Numbered from the stretch's first letter, positions 35,222 to 45,731 are shown. The stretch: DNA of 64,000 bases from DAHUYF01 sp963789275 (GCA_963789275.1 CAWBKF010000032.1:1-64000), one strand, 5' to 3'. Numbers and translations: made by a program. Notes: generated from the letters alone by a model not told the origin.

Positions 35222-38164
35222 ATGCGCGCGAGGAGCCGGCACGGATGGATCGCGATCGTCGCGTTAGTCGCGCTCTTCGATCGCTCGGCTTCGGCGCAGT
35301 TGATGTCGCTGCCGGGCCAGTTCAGTGTCACCGCGACCGGCGCCGCCACCTACAGCATCCCGATCGCGGTGCCGCCGGGAACGGCCGGGATGGTGCCGGC
35401 GCTGAGCCTCGATTACAGCAACCAGGGCGGCAACGGCATTCTCGGCATCGGCTGGTCGCTGGGCGGTCTTCCCGCGGTCGGGCGCTGCGCGCAGATGGTC
35501 GCGCAGGACGGGGTGCATGGCGGGATCAATTATGACAGCAACGATCGGTTCTGCCTGGACGGGCAGCGGCTCGTCGCCATCAACGGCGGCGCCTACGGCG
35601 CCGACGGGACGGAATATCGCCTCGAGGTCGAAGCCTTCAGCCGGATCATTTCGCACGGGACGGCGGGGACCGGGCCGGCCTGGTTCGAGGCGCACACAAA
35701 ATGCGGCCAGATAATGGAGTTCGGCAACACCGCTGACTCGCAAATCCTTGCGCAAGGCAAGACGACGGCGCGCTCCTGGGCCGTGAACATGGTCAGCGAT
35801 ACCAAGGGCAATTATTTCACCGTCACCTACACCGACGACAGCGCCAATGGCGTGGCGTATCCCGCGAGTATCGCGTACACGGCCAATGCCGCTGCCGGAT
35901 TGAGCGCATACAACTCCGTCCAATTTTTCTATGCCAGCAGGCCGGACACTGCACCGCTCTACCAGGCAGGCTCTCTCATGGACACGGTGCAACGGCTGAC
36001 CAATATCCAGACCTTCAGCGGCGGCACCCTCGTCAGTACCTATCAACTGACCTATCAGCAGAGCACCGCGACGGCGCGCAGCGAGCTCGTCGGCGTCGAA
36101 CATTGTGATGGCAGCGGGACCTGCCTTCCAGCAACGAGCTTCGGCTGGACCAATGGCGTTGGCCCCTACACCGTGCCGGGAGATGGCGTCGGGCCTTATA
36201 CCGTACCTGGCGGAAATCCGAGCACCAATCAGGGGCTGATCAACAGCGGGAACTGGAGCGGCGGATATACTGCTTTGTCCGCCGACGTCAACGGCGACGG
36301 CAAGACCGATGTTGTCTTGGCGCTTGCGGCAGCGAGCGGCTTGTACATCTATTCCGAACTGTCCAACGGCGACGGCACCTACAGTTTGGTGCCAGGCAAT
36401 CCAAGTACCGGTCAGGGGCTGGTCAACAACGCCAATTGGAGCGGCGGGTATGCCGCTTTAGCCGCCGACGTCAACGGCGATGGCAAGGCCGATATCGTCT
36501 TGGTGCTCGCGGAGACGAGCGGCTTGTACATCTATGCCGCCCTGTCCAACGGCGACGGCACCTACAATTTGGTGCCCGGCAATGCGAGTACCGGTCAAGG
36601 GCTGATGAACAGCGGGAACTGGAGCGGCGGGTATGCCGCTTTAGCTGCCGACGTCAACGGCGACGGCAGGGCCGATATCGTCTTGGCGCTCCCGTCCGCG
36701 AGCGGCTTGTACATGTATAGCGCGGTGTCCAATGGCAACGGCACCTTCGCCTTGCAGGGAGCCAATCCGACAACCGGCGGCGCGCAGATCAACAGCGGCA
36801 ATTGGAGCGGCGGATACTCGGCCTTCGGGGCGGACGTCAATGGCGATGGCAAGACCGATGTCGTCCTGGTGCTTCCATCCTCGAGCGGCTTGTACATGTA
36901 TAGCGCACTGTCCAACGGCGACGGCACCTTCGCCTTGCAGGGCGCCAATCCGACCACTGGCGGGGCGCTGATCAACAGCGGCAATTGGAGCGGCGGGTAT
37001 ACCGCCTTTCCCGCCGACGTCAATGGCGACGGCAATGCCGATGTCGTCTTGGCGCTCCCATCCTCGAACGGCTTGTACATGTATACCGCACTGTCCGAGG
37101 GCAATGGCACCTTCACCTTGCTGGGAGCCAATCCGACCACCGGCGGGGCGCAGATCAACAGCGGCAATTGGAGCGGGGGCTATACGGCGTTTGCGGGGGA
37201 CGTCAACGGCGACGGCAGGGCCGATGTCATCCTGGAGCTGGCGGCATCGAGCGGATTGTACATCTATGCCGCGGTGTCCAACGGCAACGGCACCTACAAT
37301 CTGGTGGGAACCAATTCCAGCACCGGCGGTGCGCTGCTCAACAGCGCCAATTGGAGTGGCGGGTATACCGCGTCTCCAGGCGACGTCAACGGCGACGGCA
37401 AGACCGATATCGTCCTGGCGCTTCCGGAGAGCAGCGGACTTTTCATCTACACGGCCATGACCAGCGTTACCAGCGGCGCGCCGGCGGATTTCCTTGCGAC
37501 TGTCACGACCGGGCTGGGCGCGAGCTCGGCAATCACCTACGCGCCGTTGACCAGCTCCGCGGTGTACACGAAGGACAATAGCGCGACCTATCCGCAGCAA
37601 GACATTGAGGCGGCGCTCTATGTGACGTCGCGCGTCGACGCCGCGAACGGGATCGGCGGCAGCTACAGCTCCACCTACTCCTATGCCGGCGCCAAGCTGG
37701 ATCTGAGCGGCCGCGGCTTCCTGGGCTTCCGTCAGAAGACGGTGACGGATCTGCAGACCAACATCGTGCAGACCGCCAACTATCGCCAGGATTTCCCCTA
37801 TATCGGATTGATCGGCAGCGGCGTCAAAGCGGTGAGCGGCGGCCCCACGCTCAACAGCAGCGCCTACAGCTATCAGCTGCTCAACGCGGCCAATGCCGCG
37901 ACCGTCAGCGCGCCGAGTGTGAACAGTGCGCCTTATCGCGTGTCGCAGTCACAAAGCGTGGAGTTGAGCGCCGATCTCGATGGCACCCAGCTCCCGACCG
38001 TGACGACGACCTATCAGTACGACCCTTATAACAATCCGACGCAGATTGCGGTCTCGACGCCGGACGGGGCGTCCAAGACCACCAGCAATACCTACACCAA
38101 CGACACGACGAACTGGTTCCTCGGCCGGCTGACCGGGGCGACGGTGACGAGCTCGCTGCCCTGA
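35222..38164 (+). CDS. SpvB-like FG-GAP propeller protein, paralog 2
   Basis: 980 aa, with signal peptide MRARSRHGWIAIVALVALFDRSASAQ. N-terminal SpvB domain and C-terminal TcdB-like part are nearly the same as in paralog 1, but the middle is a different propeller: seven repeats of about 60 aa of the form NWSGGYxAxxADVNGDGKxDxVLxL..SGLYxYxAxSNGDGTY. The gene starts 36 bp after paralog 1 with a strong GGGAAGGGGAAG ribosome site, so they form an operon. The middle region was evidently replaced or amplified separately from its flanks. Confidence 0.87.
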   Translation: MRARSRHGWIAIVALVALFDRSASAQLMSLPGQFSVTATGAATYSIPIAVPPGTAGMVPALSLDYSNQGGNGILGIGWSLGGLPAVGRCAQMVAQDGVHGGINYDSNDRFCLDGQRLVAINGGAYGADGTEYRLEVEAFSRIISHGTAGTGPAWFEAHTKCGQIMEFGNTADSQILAQGKTTARSWAVNMVSDTKGNYFTVTYTDDSANGVAYPASIAYTANAAAGLSAYNSVQFFYASRPDTAPLYQAGSLMDTVQRLTNIQTFSGGTLVSTYQLTYQQSTATARSELVGVEHCDGSGTCLPATSFGWTNGVGPYTVPGDGVGPYTVPGGNPSTNQGLINSGNWSGGYTALSADVNGDGKTDVVLALAAASGLYIYSELSNGDGTYSLVPGNPSTGQGLVNNANWSGGYAALAADVNGDGKADIVLVLAETSGLYIYAALSNGDGTYNLVPGNASTGQGLMNSGNWSGGYAALAADVNGDGRADIVLALPSASGLYMYSAVSNGNGTFALQGANPTTGGAQINSGNWSGGYSAFGADVNGDGKTDVVLVLPSSSGLYMYSALSNGDGTFALQGANPTTGGALINSGNWSGGYTAFPADVNGDGNADVVLALPSSNGLYMYTALSEGNGTFTLLGANPTTGGAQINSGNWSGGYTAFAGDVNGDGRADVILELAASSGLYIYAAVSNGNGTYNLVGTNSSTGGALLNSANWSGGYTASPGDVNGDGKTDIVLALPESSGLFIYTAMTSVTSGAPADFLATVTTGLGASSAITYAPLTSSAVYTKDNSATYPQQDIEAALYVTSRVDAANGIGGSYSSTYSYAGAKLDLSGRGFLGFRQKTVTDLQTNIVQTANYRQDFPYIGLIGSGVKAVSGGPTLNSSAYSYQLLNAANAATVSAPSVNSAPYRVSQSQSVELSADLDGTQLPTVTTTYQYDPYNNPTQIAVSTPDGASKTTSNTYTNDTTNWFLGRLTGATVTSSLP

Positions 38165-38193
38165 AGTACAGCGAGGGGGAGGGGAAGAAGTAC

Positions 38194-41022
38194 ATGCGCG
38201 TGTGGAGCCAGCACAGACTGATCGCGATTGTCACGTTGTTCGCGCTTTCGCTCATCGATCGCTCGGCCTCGGCGCAGTTGAAGTTGCTGCCGGGCCAGTT
38301 CGCTGTCGGCGCGACCGGTGCCGCGACCTACAGCATTCCGATCGCGGTGCCGCCGGGAACGGCCGGGATGGTGCCGGTGCTGAGCCTCGACTACAGCAGC
38401 CAAGGCGGCAACGGCGTGCTTGGTGTCGGCTGGTCGCTGGGCGGTCTCCCCGCGCTCGGGCGTTGCGCGCAGACGGTCGCGCAGGATGGGATACATGGCG
38501 GGATCAATTACGACGGCAACGACCGCTTCTGCCTGGACGGGCAGCGCCTCGTCGCCATCAATGGCGGCACCTACGGCGCCGACGGGACGGAATATCGCCT
38601 TGAGGTCGAAGCCTTCAGCCGGATCATCTCGCACGGGACAGCCGGGACCGGTCCGGCTTGGTTCGAGGTGCACACAAAATCCGGCCAGGTCATGGAGTTC
38701 GGCAACACTGCGGACTTGCAAATCTTGGCCCAGGGCCAGACAACGGCGCGCTCCTGGGCCGTAAACAAGGTCAGCGATACCAAAGGCAACTACTTCACCG
38801 TCACCTACACCGACGACACCACGAACGGCGTGGCCTATCCGAGCGAGATCGACTACACCGGCAACTCGTCGGTGGGAACGAGCCCATACAACAAGGTCCA
38901 GTTCGCCTATGCACCGCGGCCTGACATTACACCGTTCTTCCAGGCCGGCTCCCTTGTGCAGACCACACTGCGGCTTTCCGACGTAAAAACCTTCGTGGCA
39001 GGTGCGTCGGTCAGCGATTACCAAATCGCGTACCAGCAAAGTCCGGCGACACAACGTAGCGAGATAACCGCCATATCGCTCTGCTCGGCGGATGGAAATT
39101 GCATCCCGGCGACTGCGATGAATTGGCAAGCGGGTAGTGCGACCGGAAGCTTGAGCACGAGTGTGTACAATTATCCGGCCGGCTGGAATTTTGCCGGCGC
39201 GATTACCTCCTCTCCACGCGGCATTATCCTAATCACCGGCGACTTCAACGGGGACGGCAGGACCGATTTCCTGATGTTCGGCGGCGCGACGGCAGAGGTA
39301 TTTCTCAGCAATGGTGACGGCACATTTGCTGCGAGCCAGTACAATTATCCGGCGGGCTGGAATTTTTCTGGAGCCATTGCGTCGAACGCGCTCATTCCAG
39401 TCGTTGGCGATTTTAATGGCGATGGCAAGGCCGATTTCCTGATATTCGGCGCCACGACGGCGGATGTGTTTCTGAGCAATGGTGACGGTACATTTTCTGC
39501 GAGCCAGTTCAGCTATCCCGAAGGTTGGAACTTCGCCGGCGCGATCACGTCCTCTCCGCCGGGTGCAATTATGATTGCCGGCGACTTTAATGGCGATGGC
39601 AAGTCTGATTTTTTGATGTTCGGTGGCGCGACTGCGAATGTGTTTCTTAGCAACGGCGATGGTACATTCTCGCCGACCCAGTACAGTTATCCCGCAGGTT
39701 GGAACTTCGCCGGTGCCATGGCGTCGAACGCGATAATTCCAGTGAGCGGTGATTTCAATGGTGACGGCAAGGCCGATATTCTCATTTTCGGTAGCACGAC
39801 CGCGGACGTATTCCTGAGTAACGGTGATGGCACGTTTATGCCGAGCCAATTCGGCTATCCGTCCGGCTGGAATTTTGCCGGCGCAATTGCCGCTAGCGCC
39901 ATCGTTCCCGTCGATGGCGATTTCAATGGCGATGGTAAGACCGATTTTCTGATGTTCGGCGGGGCGGCCGCGGATGTATTCCTGAGTAACGGCGACGGCA
40001 CGTTCCTACCGAGCCAATTCGGCTATCCTGCCGGCTGGAATTTTTCCGGCGCGCTCACTTCGTCGCCCCGCACCGTCATTCCTGTGGTCGGCGACTTTAA
40101 TGGCGACGGCCGGACCGATTTCATTATGTTTGGCGAAGCGGGCGCCGACGTATTTGCGAGTAATGGCGATGGCACGTTCCTACCGAGCCAGGTCGGCTAT
40201 CCTGCCGGTTGGAATTTTTCCGGGGCGATTGCTTCGAACGCCATCATTCCGGTCATTGGTGATTTCAACGGCGACGGCATGACCGATTTCCTAATGTTTG
40301 GCGCGGCAAGTGCGAATGTCTTCTTAGCCAGCGGACCGATACCCGACTATGTCACGTCAATCTCCACCGGTTTGGGAGCTATGACGACCATTACCTATCA
40401 ACCCATAACGAGTGGCAACGTCTACAGCAAGGACAACACCGCCGTCTACCCGACGCAGGATGTGCAAACACCGCTGTATGTGACGTCGCGCGTCGGCGCC
40501 TCCAACGGGATCGGCGGCACCTACAGCTCCACCTATTCCTATGCCGGCGCGAAGCTGGATCTGAGCGGCCGCGGCTTCCTGGGTTTCCGTCAGAAGACGG
40601 TGACGGATCTGCAGACCAACATCGTGCAGACCGCCAATTATCGCCAGGATTTCCCTTATATCGGCTTGATCGGCAGCGGGACCAAAGCGGTGAGCGGCGG
40701 CTCGACGCTCAACAGCAGCGTCTACAGCTATCAGTTTCTCAATGCGGCCAATGCCGCGACGGTGAGCGTGCCGAGCTTGAGCAGCGCTCCCTATCGCGTG
40801 TCGCTGTCGGAGAGCGTGGAATCGAGCGCCGATCTCGACGGCACCCAGCTCCCGACCGTGACGACGGCCTATCAGTACGACCCTTACAACAATCCGACGC
40901 AGATTGGGGTCTCGACCCCGGACGGGACGTCCAAGACCACCAGCAACACCTACACCAACGACACGACGAACTGGTTCCTCGGCAGGCTGACCGGGGCGAC
41001 GGTGACGAGCACGCTGCCGTAG
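38194..41022 (+). CDS. SpvB-like FG-GAP propeller protein, paralog 3
   Basis: 942 aa, with signal peptide MRVWSQHRLIAIVTLFALSLIDRSASAQ. It has the same SpvB head and TcdB-like tail as paralogs 1 and 2. The middle is a third propeller type: seven repeats of 53-58 aa with GDFNGDGKxDFLMFG..ADVFLSNGDGTF and a SQFGYPAGWNFSGAIASN connector. It follows paralog 2 by 29 bp and precedes the RHS gene by 50 bp, with similar purine-rich spacers. Together the three give alternative propellers on one scaffold. Confidence 0.87.
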   Translation: MRVWSQHRLIAIVTLFALSLIDRSASAQLKLLPGQFAVGATGAATYSIPIAVPPGTAGMVPVLSLDYSSQGGNGVLGVGWSLGGLPALGRCAQTVAQDGIHGGINYDGNDRFCLDGQRLVAINGGTYGADGTEYRLEVEAFSRIISHGTAGTGPAWFEVHTKSGQVMEFGNTADLQILAQGQTTARSWAVNKVSDTKGNYFTVTYTDDTTNGVAYPSEIDYTGNSSVGTSPYNKVQFAYAPRPDITPFFQAGSLVQTTLRLSDVKTFVAGASVSDYQIAYQQSPATQRSEITAISLCSADGNCIPATAMNWQAGSATGSLSTSVYNYPAGWNFAGAITSSPRGIILITGDFNGDGRTDFLMFGGATAEVFLSNGDGTFAASQYNYPAGWNFSGAIASNALIPVVGDFNGDGKADFLIFGATTADVFLSNGDGTFSASQFSYPEGWNFAGAITSSPPGAIMIAGDFNGDGKSDFLMFGGATANVFLSNGDGTFSPTQYSYPAGWNFAGAMASNAIIPVSGDFNGDGKADILIFGSTTADVFLSNGDGTFMPSQFGYPSGWNFAGAIAASAIVPVDGDFNGDGKTDFLMFGGAAADVFLSNGDGTFLPSQFGYPAGWNFSGALTSSPRTVIPVVGDFNGDGRTDFIMFGEAGADVFASNGDGTFLPSQVGYPAGWNFSGAIASNAIIPVIGDFNGDGMTDFLMFGAASANVFLASGPIPDYVTSISTGLGAMTTITYQPITSGNVYSKDNTAVYPTQDVQTPLYVTSRVGASNGIGGTYSSTYSYAGAKLDLSGRGFLGFRQKTVTDLQTNIVQTANYRQDFPYIGLIGSGTKAVSGGSTLNSSVYSYQFLNAANAATVSVPSLSSAPYRVSLSESVESSADLDGTQLPTVTTAYQYDPYNNPTQIGVSTPDGTSKTTSNTYTNDTTNWFLGRLTGATVTSTLP

Positions 41023-41072
41023 AGCGGCGCTCGAGAGAGCGGTACGTGAGAGAGCGAGGGAAGGGGAAGCAC

Positions 41073-44000
41073 ATGCGCCACAGCATCGCCAAGCCCGTTG
41101 CAGCACCGGTGTCGTCGATGGTCACCGCTCGATCGCGGTGCCGCGCCATCAGCTTCGGCGGCGCCATCGCCTGCCTCGCCCTCGCGCTGGCGAGCCTGGC
41201 GCCGCGCGCCGCCGCGGCGGCGCAGGTCTTCGTGACCAGCGGCACGACCTGGACCGTGCCGAGCGATTGGAACAGCGGCAGCAACACCATCGAAGCGATC
41301 GGCGGCGGTGGCGGCGGCAGCAATCTCAACGCCGCGGGCGGCGGCGGCGCCTACGCCAAGATCACCAATTTCAGCGCGACACCGGGCGCCGTCATCACCG
41401 TCACGATCGGCCAGGGCGGCGCCGGGGCTGCCAATGATCCCGTCAACTTCCTGGACGGCGCCAACGGGACCGATACCGTCTTCAACAACACGAGCACGCT
41501 CGTCGCCAAAGGCGGCCAAGGCGGCACGGGCTCGACGCAGATCGCGGGCGCCGGCGGCTCGGCGGCGAATTCGGTGGGCACGACGAGATTCTCGGGTGGC
41601 AATGGCGGCGGCACGGGGACGACGATCGGCGGCGGCGGCGGTGCGGCCGGCCCCAACGGGCCGGGCGGCAATGGCGGGGTGACGGCCTCGACCAACTATC
41701 TCGGGCCCGGCGCCGGCGGCGGCGGCAATGGCGGCGGCGCGGCCGGGCAGGGCGGCATGATCAGCTCCAACCTCGGCGGTGCCGGGGGCGGCAATGCCGG
41801 GGCCGGCGGAGCGGGCGCCGGCGGCAACAATTCCAGCGGCAGCGCCGGAACGAATGGCGGCGGCGGCGGCGGTGCCGCCAGCGCAGGACCCGACGAGCAT
41901 GGGGCGGCGGGCGGCAACGGCACCGAATGGGATTCGCTGCATGGTTCCGGCGGCGGCGGCGGCGCTGGCGCGCAAGCCTTTGTGAATGGCGCGGGCTCCG
42001 GCCAGGGCGGCGGCAATGGCGGCCTCTACGGCGCCGGCGGCGGCACCGGCGGCGGTGACAACATTACCAACTACGCCGGCGGCAATGGCGCGCCGGGCAT
42101 CATCGTCATCACCTACGCGCCGCTCGGCGGCACCGATCCCGCCTGCAGCCCATCCGGCACGACCAGCGCGACACGCACCTCCTCCTTCGCCTACGACCCC
42201 ACCAGCGGTCTGCTGACCCAGGAAGTCGTGGAGCCCAACATCTCCTGCCTGCGGCTCGAAACCGACTACTCCTATGACGCCTATGGCAACAAGGTGCAGG
42301 CGACGGTGAGCGGCGTCGACATCGCGACGCGCAGCAGCACCAAGACCTATGACGGCCAGGGCGAATTCGCGATCGGCGTCAGCAATGCGCTGGGCCAGTC
42401 CGAGAGCTGGGCCTACGATCCGCGCTTCGGCACCCCCACCAGCCATACCGGCCCCAACGGCCTCACCACCACCTGGAGTTACGACACCTTCGGGCGCAGG
42501 ACGCTGGAGGTTCGCGCCGACGGCACGCAGACGAAATACGTCTACACCTACTGCAATGGCGTCAATGGCGGCACGGCGAGCTGCCCCACCTACGGCGCCT
42601 ATCTGGCGCAGGCGACGCCTTACGCCGCGGATGGCGCGACGCAGAACGGGCCGCAGAGCACGACCTATTACGACACGCTGAACCGCGTCATCGCCCAGGA
42701 CATGCAAGCCTTCGACAGCAGCCTCAGCCGCGTTGCTACGCAATATGACGCGCTCGGCCGGGTGCAGCAGAAGAGCCGACCCTACTTCGTCAATGGCGGC
42801 ACGCCAGAGAACACGCAATACACCGACGATGTGCTCGGCCGCGTCGTCACCGCGCTCTACCCCGACAACAGCACGAAGCAATTCGCCTATCATGGGCTCA
42901 CCACCTCGGTGACCAACGCGCTGGGCCAGACGCGCACCACGGTAAAGAACGACCAGGGGCTGGTGGCGAGCGTCACCGACGCGATCGGCAACGTCACGAC
43001 CTACCTCTACGATCCCTTCGGCAATCCGATCCAGATGACGGATCCTGCCGGCAACGTCACCACCTATGGCTACGACACGCATGGCCGCAAGATCGCGATG
43101 AGCGATCCCGATATGGGATCGTGGGCCTACGCCTACGACACGCTGAGCGAGCTGGTGAGCCAGACCGACGCCAAGAGCCAGACCAGCACCTATCAATATG
43201 ACCTGTTGAGCCGGCTGCTGCAGCGCGCCGAGCCGGATATGAGCTGTACCTGGGTCTACGACACGGCGGCGATGGGCATCGGCAAGCTTGCCTCGACGAG
43301 CGTGACGGCCGGCGCGAGCAGCGGCTATCAGCGCAGCTATTCCTATGACGCTCTCGGCCGGCCGAGCCAGGTGCAGTTCACCATCGGCAGCGCCAGCTAC
43401 ACCATCGCCACGACCTATGATTCGGCAAGCCGGCTCAGCACCGCGACCTATCCCTCGGGCCTCCAGGCGCAGTACAGCTATACCAGCCTCGGCTATCTAA
43501 GCCAGCTCAGCAACGCCGCCACCGCCCAAATCTACTGGACGGCGCAGCAGCGCGACGCCGAGCTGCACCTGCTGCAGCAGCAGGCGGGCAACGGCGTCGT
43601 CACCAGCCAGGGCTTCGATCCCACCACCGGCCGCCTCACCAGCATCCACGCGGTGACGCCGGCCGAGGCGGAGGTGGAGAACCTCGGCTTCACCTATGAT
43701 GCGCTGGGCGAGCTCACCGAGCGCCAGGATCTCGACCAGGGCCTCGCCGAGAGCCTGGTCTACGACCAGCTCGACCGGCTGACCCAGTCGACCATCACCG
43801 GAAGCCCGGCGAGCCCGCCGGTGAAGAGCTTCGCCTATGACATCCTCGGCAACATCACCGCGAAGCCGGAGACCGGGAGCTACACCTATCCCGCGCCCGG
43901 CCAGGCGCAGCCGCATGCGGTGACCAGCATCAGCGGCGGCACGGTGACGGTCGCCTCCACCTTCACCTATGACGAGAACGGCAACCAGGTCGCGGGGATG

Positions 44001-45731
44001 GGCCGCGCCATGGGCTACACCTCGTTCAACATGCCGAACAGCATCAGCCTCGGCACGGTCAATGTCGCCTTCACGCACGACCCCGACCACCAGCGGCTGA
44101 AGAAGATCGACACCAATGGCGGCGCGGCGACGACGACGCTCTATCTCGGCGCCGGCCCGGTCTATGCCGAGCTGGTGACCGGAGGGGGCGGCAGCGCCAC
44201 CTGGAACGATTACCTGATGGCGGATGGCGAGATGATCGCCGTCCGCTTCGACAATATCAGCAACCCGCTCGCGCCCGTCGTCACCACCCGCTACTTCCAC
44301 AAGGATCATCTGGATTCGATCGCGGTGCTCACCGACGAGAATGCCAATGTGGTGCAGCGCCTCAGCTACGACCCCTGGGGCCGGCAGCGCAGCGCCACCA
44401 CCTGGGCGGACGACACGACCGGCAATCTGCCGAGCCAGGACATTTCGACGCGGGGATTCATCGGGCAGGAGCAGCTCGCCGATGTCGGCCTCGTGCATTT
44501 GAATGCGCGGGTCTACGACCCGACGCTCGGCCGCTTCACCAGCGCCGATCCCGTGGTCCAGAATCCCTACAACGCGCAGAGCCTCAACCGCTACAGCTAC
44601 GTCTACGACAACCCGCTCTCCCACAGCGACCCGAGCGGCCGCGGCTTCTTCAGTTTCCTGGGCAACCTCTTCAACGACATCTTCAATCCCGTCCAAGTGC
44701 TCAAGGAAACGGTCAGCGCCATCAAAGCCATCAATTCGGTGCCCTATCTGGGCACGGTCATCAACATCGCGAGTATCGCGGCATCAGCCGTGGCGTGCGG
44801 CCCCTGCGCAATCGGCGTCGCGGCGGCCAACGCCGCGATCGTGGCAGGGGTCGAGAGCGGCAGTATCGGTGACGCGCTGAAAGCTGGCCTCATCGCGGGC
44901 GGCGAGGCGGCAGCCTTCTATGAGGTGGGGTCGCTGACGACGCCGAGTTTGCAAGCCATCGGGCCCACGGGCGGAGCCGTGGACGTACCGCAGCCGATCG
45001 AGTTCGGAAGCACCGCGTTCTTCGAGAACGTTGCCGGACATGCCCTGGTGGGATGCGCTTTCGGTGCTGCGTCAGGGGGCGGTTGCGGTTCCGGGGCGCT
45101 CTCTGCCGGCGTCACGGCATTCGCCGGACCGGTGATCAATAACAATGGATTTGCGTTCGGCGTGGTCGCAAATTCCGTCGTTGGCGGCACGGCATCGGTT
45201 ATCGGCGGCGGGACCTTTGCAAACGGTGCGGTGACGGGCGCGTTCGGGTATCTCTTTAATTCGGTGTTCCATAGCACTACACCCGTGCCATTCATGGATA
45301 ACCAAGGGAATCCTGTGCTAAACATGGGCGGGAACCAGATGATGATGCCATCTGACGTGGACCCTAATTTCTTTGTAAATCAGGGGTTGGCTATGGGAGC
45401 CGCTGGCGCCGAAACTGCGTACGCAGGGTTGGTGAATTTCGGACTAGGACAATCATGGGATCTCCAGCGTGTCGGTTCAGATCGCCTGTTCGTAGGTGCA
45501 TTTACCGATTTCTCTAACGTGGCAATTGGTTTGTATGGCGCTGCGGCAGGACTTCCAGAAAGCGGCGTACTCGGTGTCGCAAATGATGCCGCGGCGTTAT
45601 ACTCTCATTTTTCTCCGAACGCTGTCATGGATCCGGTATATACCCATCTTAGAATTGACAACGTATGGGATATCAACAGAGGTTACGAACTGTATCAACG
45701 AGGGCTTGTTGGGTCTAACCAATCTCAGTGA
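41073..45731 (+). CDS. RHS/YD-repeat polymorphic toxin with glycine-rich N-terminus
   Basis: 1552 aa. Signal peptide with AIACLALALASLAPRAAAAAQ; a glycine-rich domain to about residue 350 (VFVTSGTTWTVPSDWN, then GGGG runs) like those on phage tail and rhizobial surface proteins; YD repeats to about 1070; and the RHS core (YFHKDHLDSIAVLTDENANVVQ, RGFIGQEQL, LNARVYDPTLGRFTSADP, YVYDNPLSHSDPSG, about 1072-1187). The last 365 residues differ: a hydrophobic pre-toxin part and a tip (VAIGLYGAAAGLPESGVL, NVWDINRGYELYQRG) that recalls polymorphic toxin type 44, with low confidence. Probably the TcC-like partner of the upstream SpvB paralogs. Confidence 0.85.
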   Translation: MRHSIAKPVAAPVSSMVTARSRCRAISFGGAIACLALALASLAPRAAAAAQVFVTSGTTWTVPSDWNSGSNTIEAIGGGGGGSNLNAAGGGGAYAKITNFSATPGAVITVTIGQGGAGAANDPVNFLDGANGTDTVFNNTSTLVAKGGQGGTGSTQIAGAGGSAANSVGTTRFSGGNGGGTGTTIGGGGGAAGPNGPGGNGGVTASTNYLGPGAGGGGNGGGAAGQGGMISSNLGGAGGGNAGAGGAGAGGNNSSGSAGTNGGGGGGAASAGPDEHGAAGGNGTEWDSLHGSGGGGGAGAQAFVNGAGSGQGGGNGGLYGAGGGTGGGDNITNYAGGNGAPGIIVITYAPLGGTDPACSPSGTTSATRTSSFAYDPTSGLLTQEVVEPNISCLRLETDYSYDAYGNKVQATVSGVDIATRSSTKTYDGQGEFAIGVSNALGQSESWAYDPRFGTPTSHTGPNGLTTTWSYDTFGRRTLEVRADGTQTKYVYTYCNGVNGGTASCPTYGAYLAQATPYAADGATQNGPQSTTYYDTLNRVIAQDMQAFDSSLSRVATQYDALGRVQQKSRPYFVNGGTPENTQYTDDVLGRVVTALYPDNSTKQFAYHGLTTSVTNALGQTRTTVKNDQGLVASVTDAIGNVTTYLYDPFGNPIQMTDPAGNVTTYGYDTHGRKIAMSDPDMGSWAYAYDTLSELVSQTDAKSQTSTYQYDLLSRLLQRAEPDMSCTWVYDTAAMGIGKLASTSVTAGASSGYQRSYSYDALGRPSQVQFTIGSASYTIATTYDSASRLSTATYPSGLQAQYSYTSLGYLSQLSNAATAQIYWTAQQRDAELHLLQQQAGNGVVTSQGFDPTTGRLTSIHAVTPAEAEVENLGFTYDALGELTERQDLDQGLAESLVYDQLDRLTQSTITGSPASPPVKSFAYDILGNITAKPETGSYTYPAPGQAQPHAVTSISGGTVTVASTFTYDENGNQVAGMGRAMGYTSFNMPNSISLGTVNVAFTHDPDHQRLKKIDTNGGAATTTLYLGAGPVYAELVTGGGGSATWNDYLMADGEMIAVRFDNISNPLAPVVTTRYFHKDHLDSIAVLTDENANVVQRLSYDPWGRQRSATTWADDTTGNLPSQDISTRGFIGQEQLADVGLVHLNARVYDPTLGRFTSADPVVQNPYNAQSLNRYSYVYDNPLSHSDPSGRGFFSFLGNLFNDIFNPVQVLKETVSAIKAINSVPYLGTVINIASIAASAVACGPCAIGVAAANAAIVAGVESGSIGDALKAGLIAGGEAAAFYEVGSLTTPSLQAIGPTGGAVDVPQPIEFGSTAFFENVAGHALVGCAFGAASGGGCGSGALSAGVTAFAGPVINNNGFAFGVVANSVVGGTASVIGGGTFANGAVTGAFGYLFNSVFHSTTPVPFMDNQGNPVLNMGGNQMMMPSDVDPNFFVNQGLAMGAAGAETAYAGLVNFGLGQSWDLQRVGSDRLFVGAFTDFSNVAIGLYGAAAGLPESGVLGVANDAAALYSHFSPNAVMDPVYTHLRIDNVWDINRGYELYQRGLVGSNQSQ

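Larger units (their letters stand above)
32385..41022 (+). repeat. Three-copy SpvB gene duplication with conserved ends
   Basis: Three colinear 546-bp tail segments (34641-35186, 37619-38164, 40477-41022) are nearly identical, and the heads (starting near 32390, 35300 and 38280, each about 570 bp) are strongly similar. The central repeat regions are not alignable between copies. The intergenic purine-rich spacers are also shared. This fits gene duplication with replacement or divergence of the centre, and allows recombination between copies. Confidence 0.85.

Noticed and set aside
36180..37500. Regular DNA repeats of about 183 bp that could be mistaken for a satellite or CRISPR-like array
   Set aside because: They are in-frame FG-GAP coding repeats with conserved NGDG loops, not spaced identical repeats.
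40950..43196. Long open frame on the minus strand (over 700 codons) antisense to the RHS gene
   Set aside because: It is a shadow of the GC-rich, glycine-rich and YD-repeat coding strand. Its product is low complexity, and the sense frame has recognisable RHS motifs.
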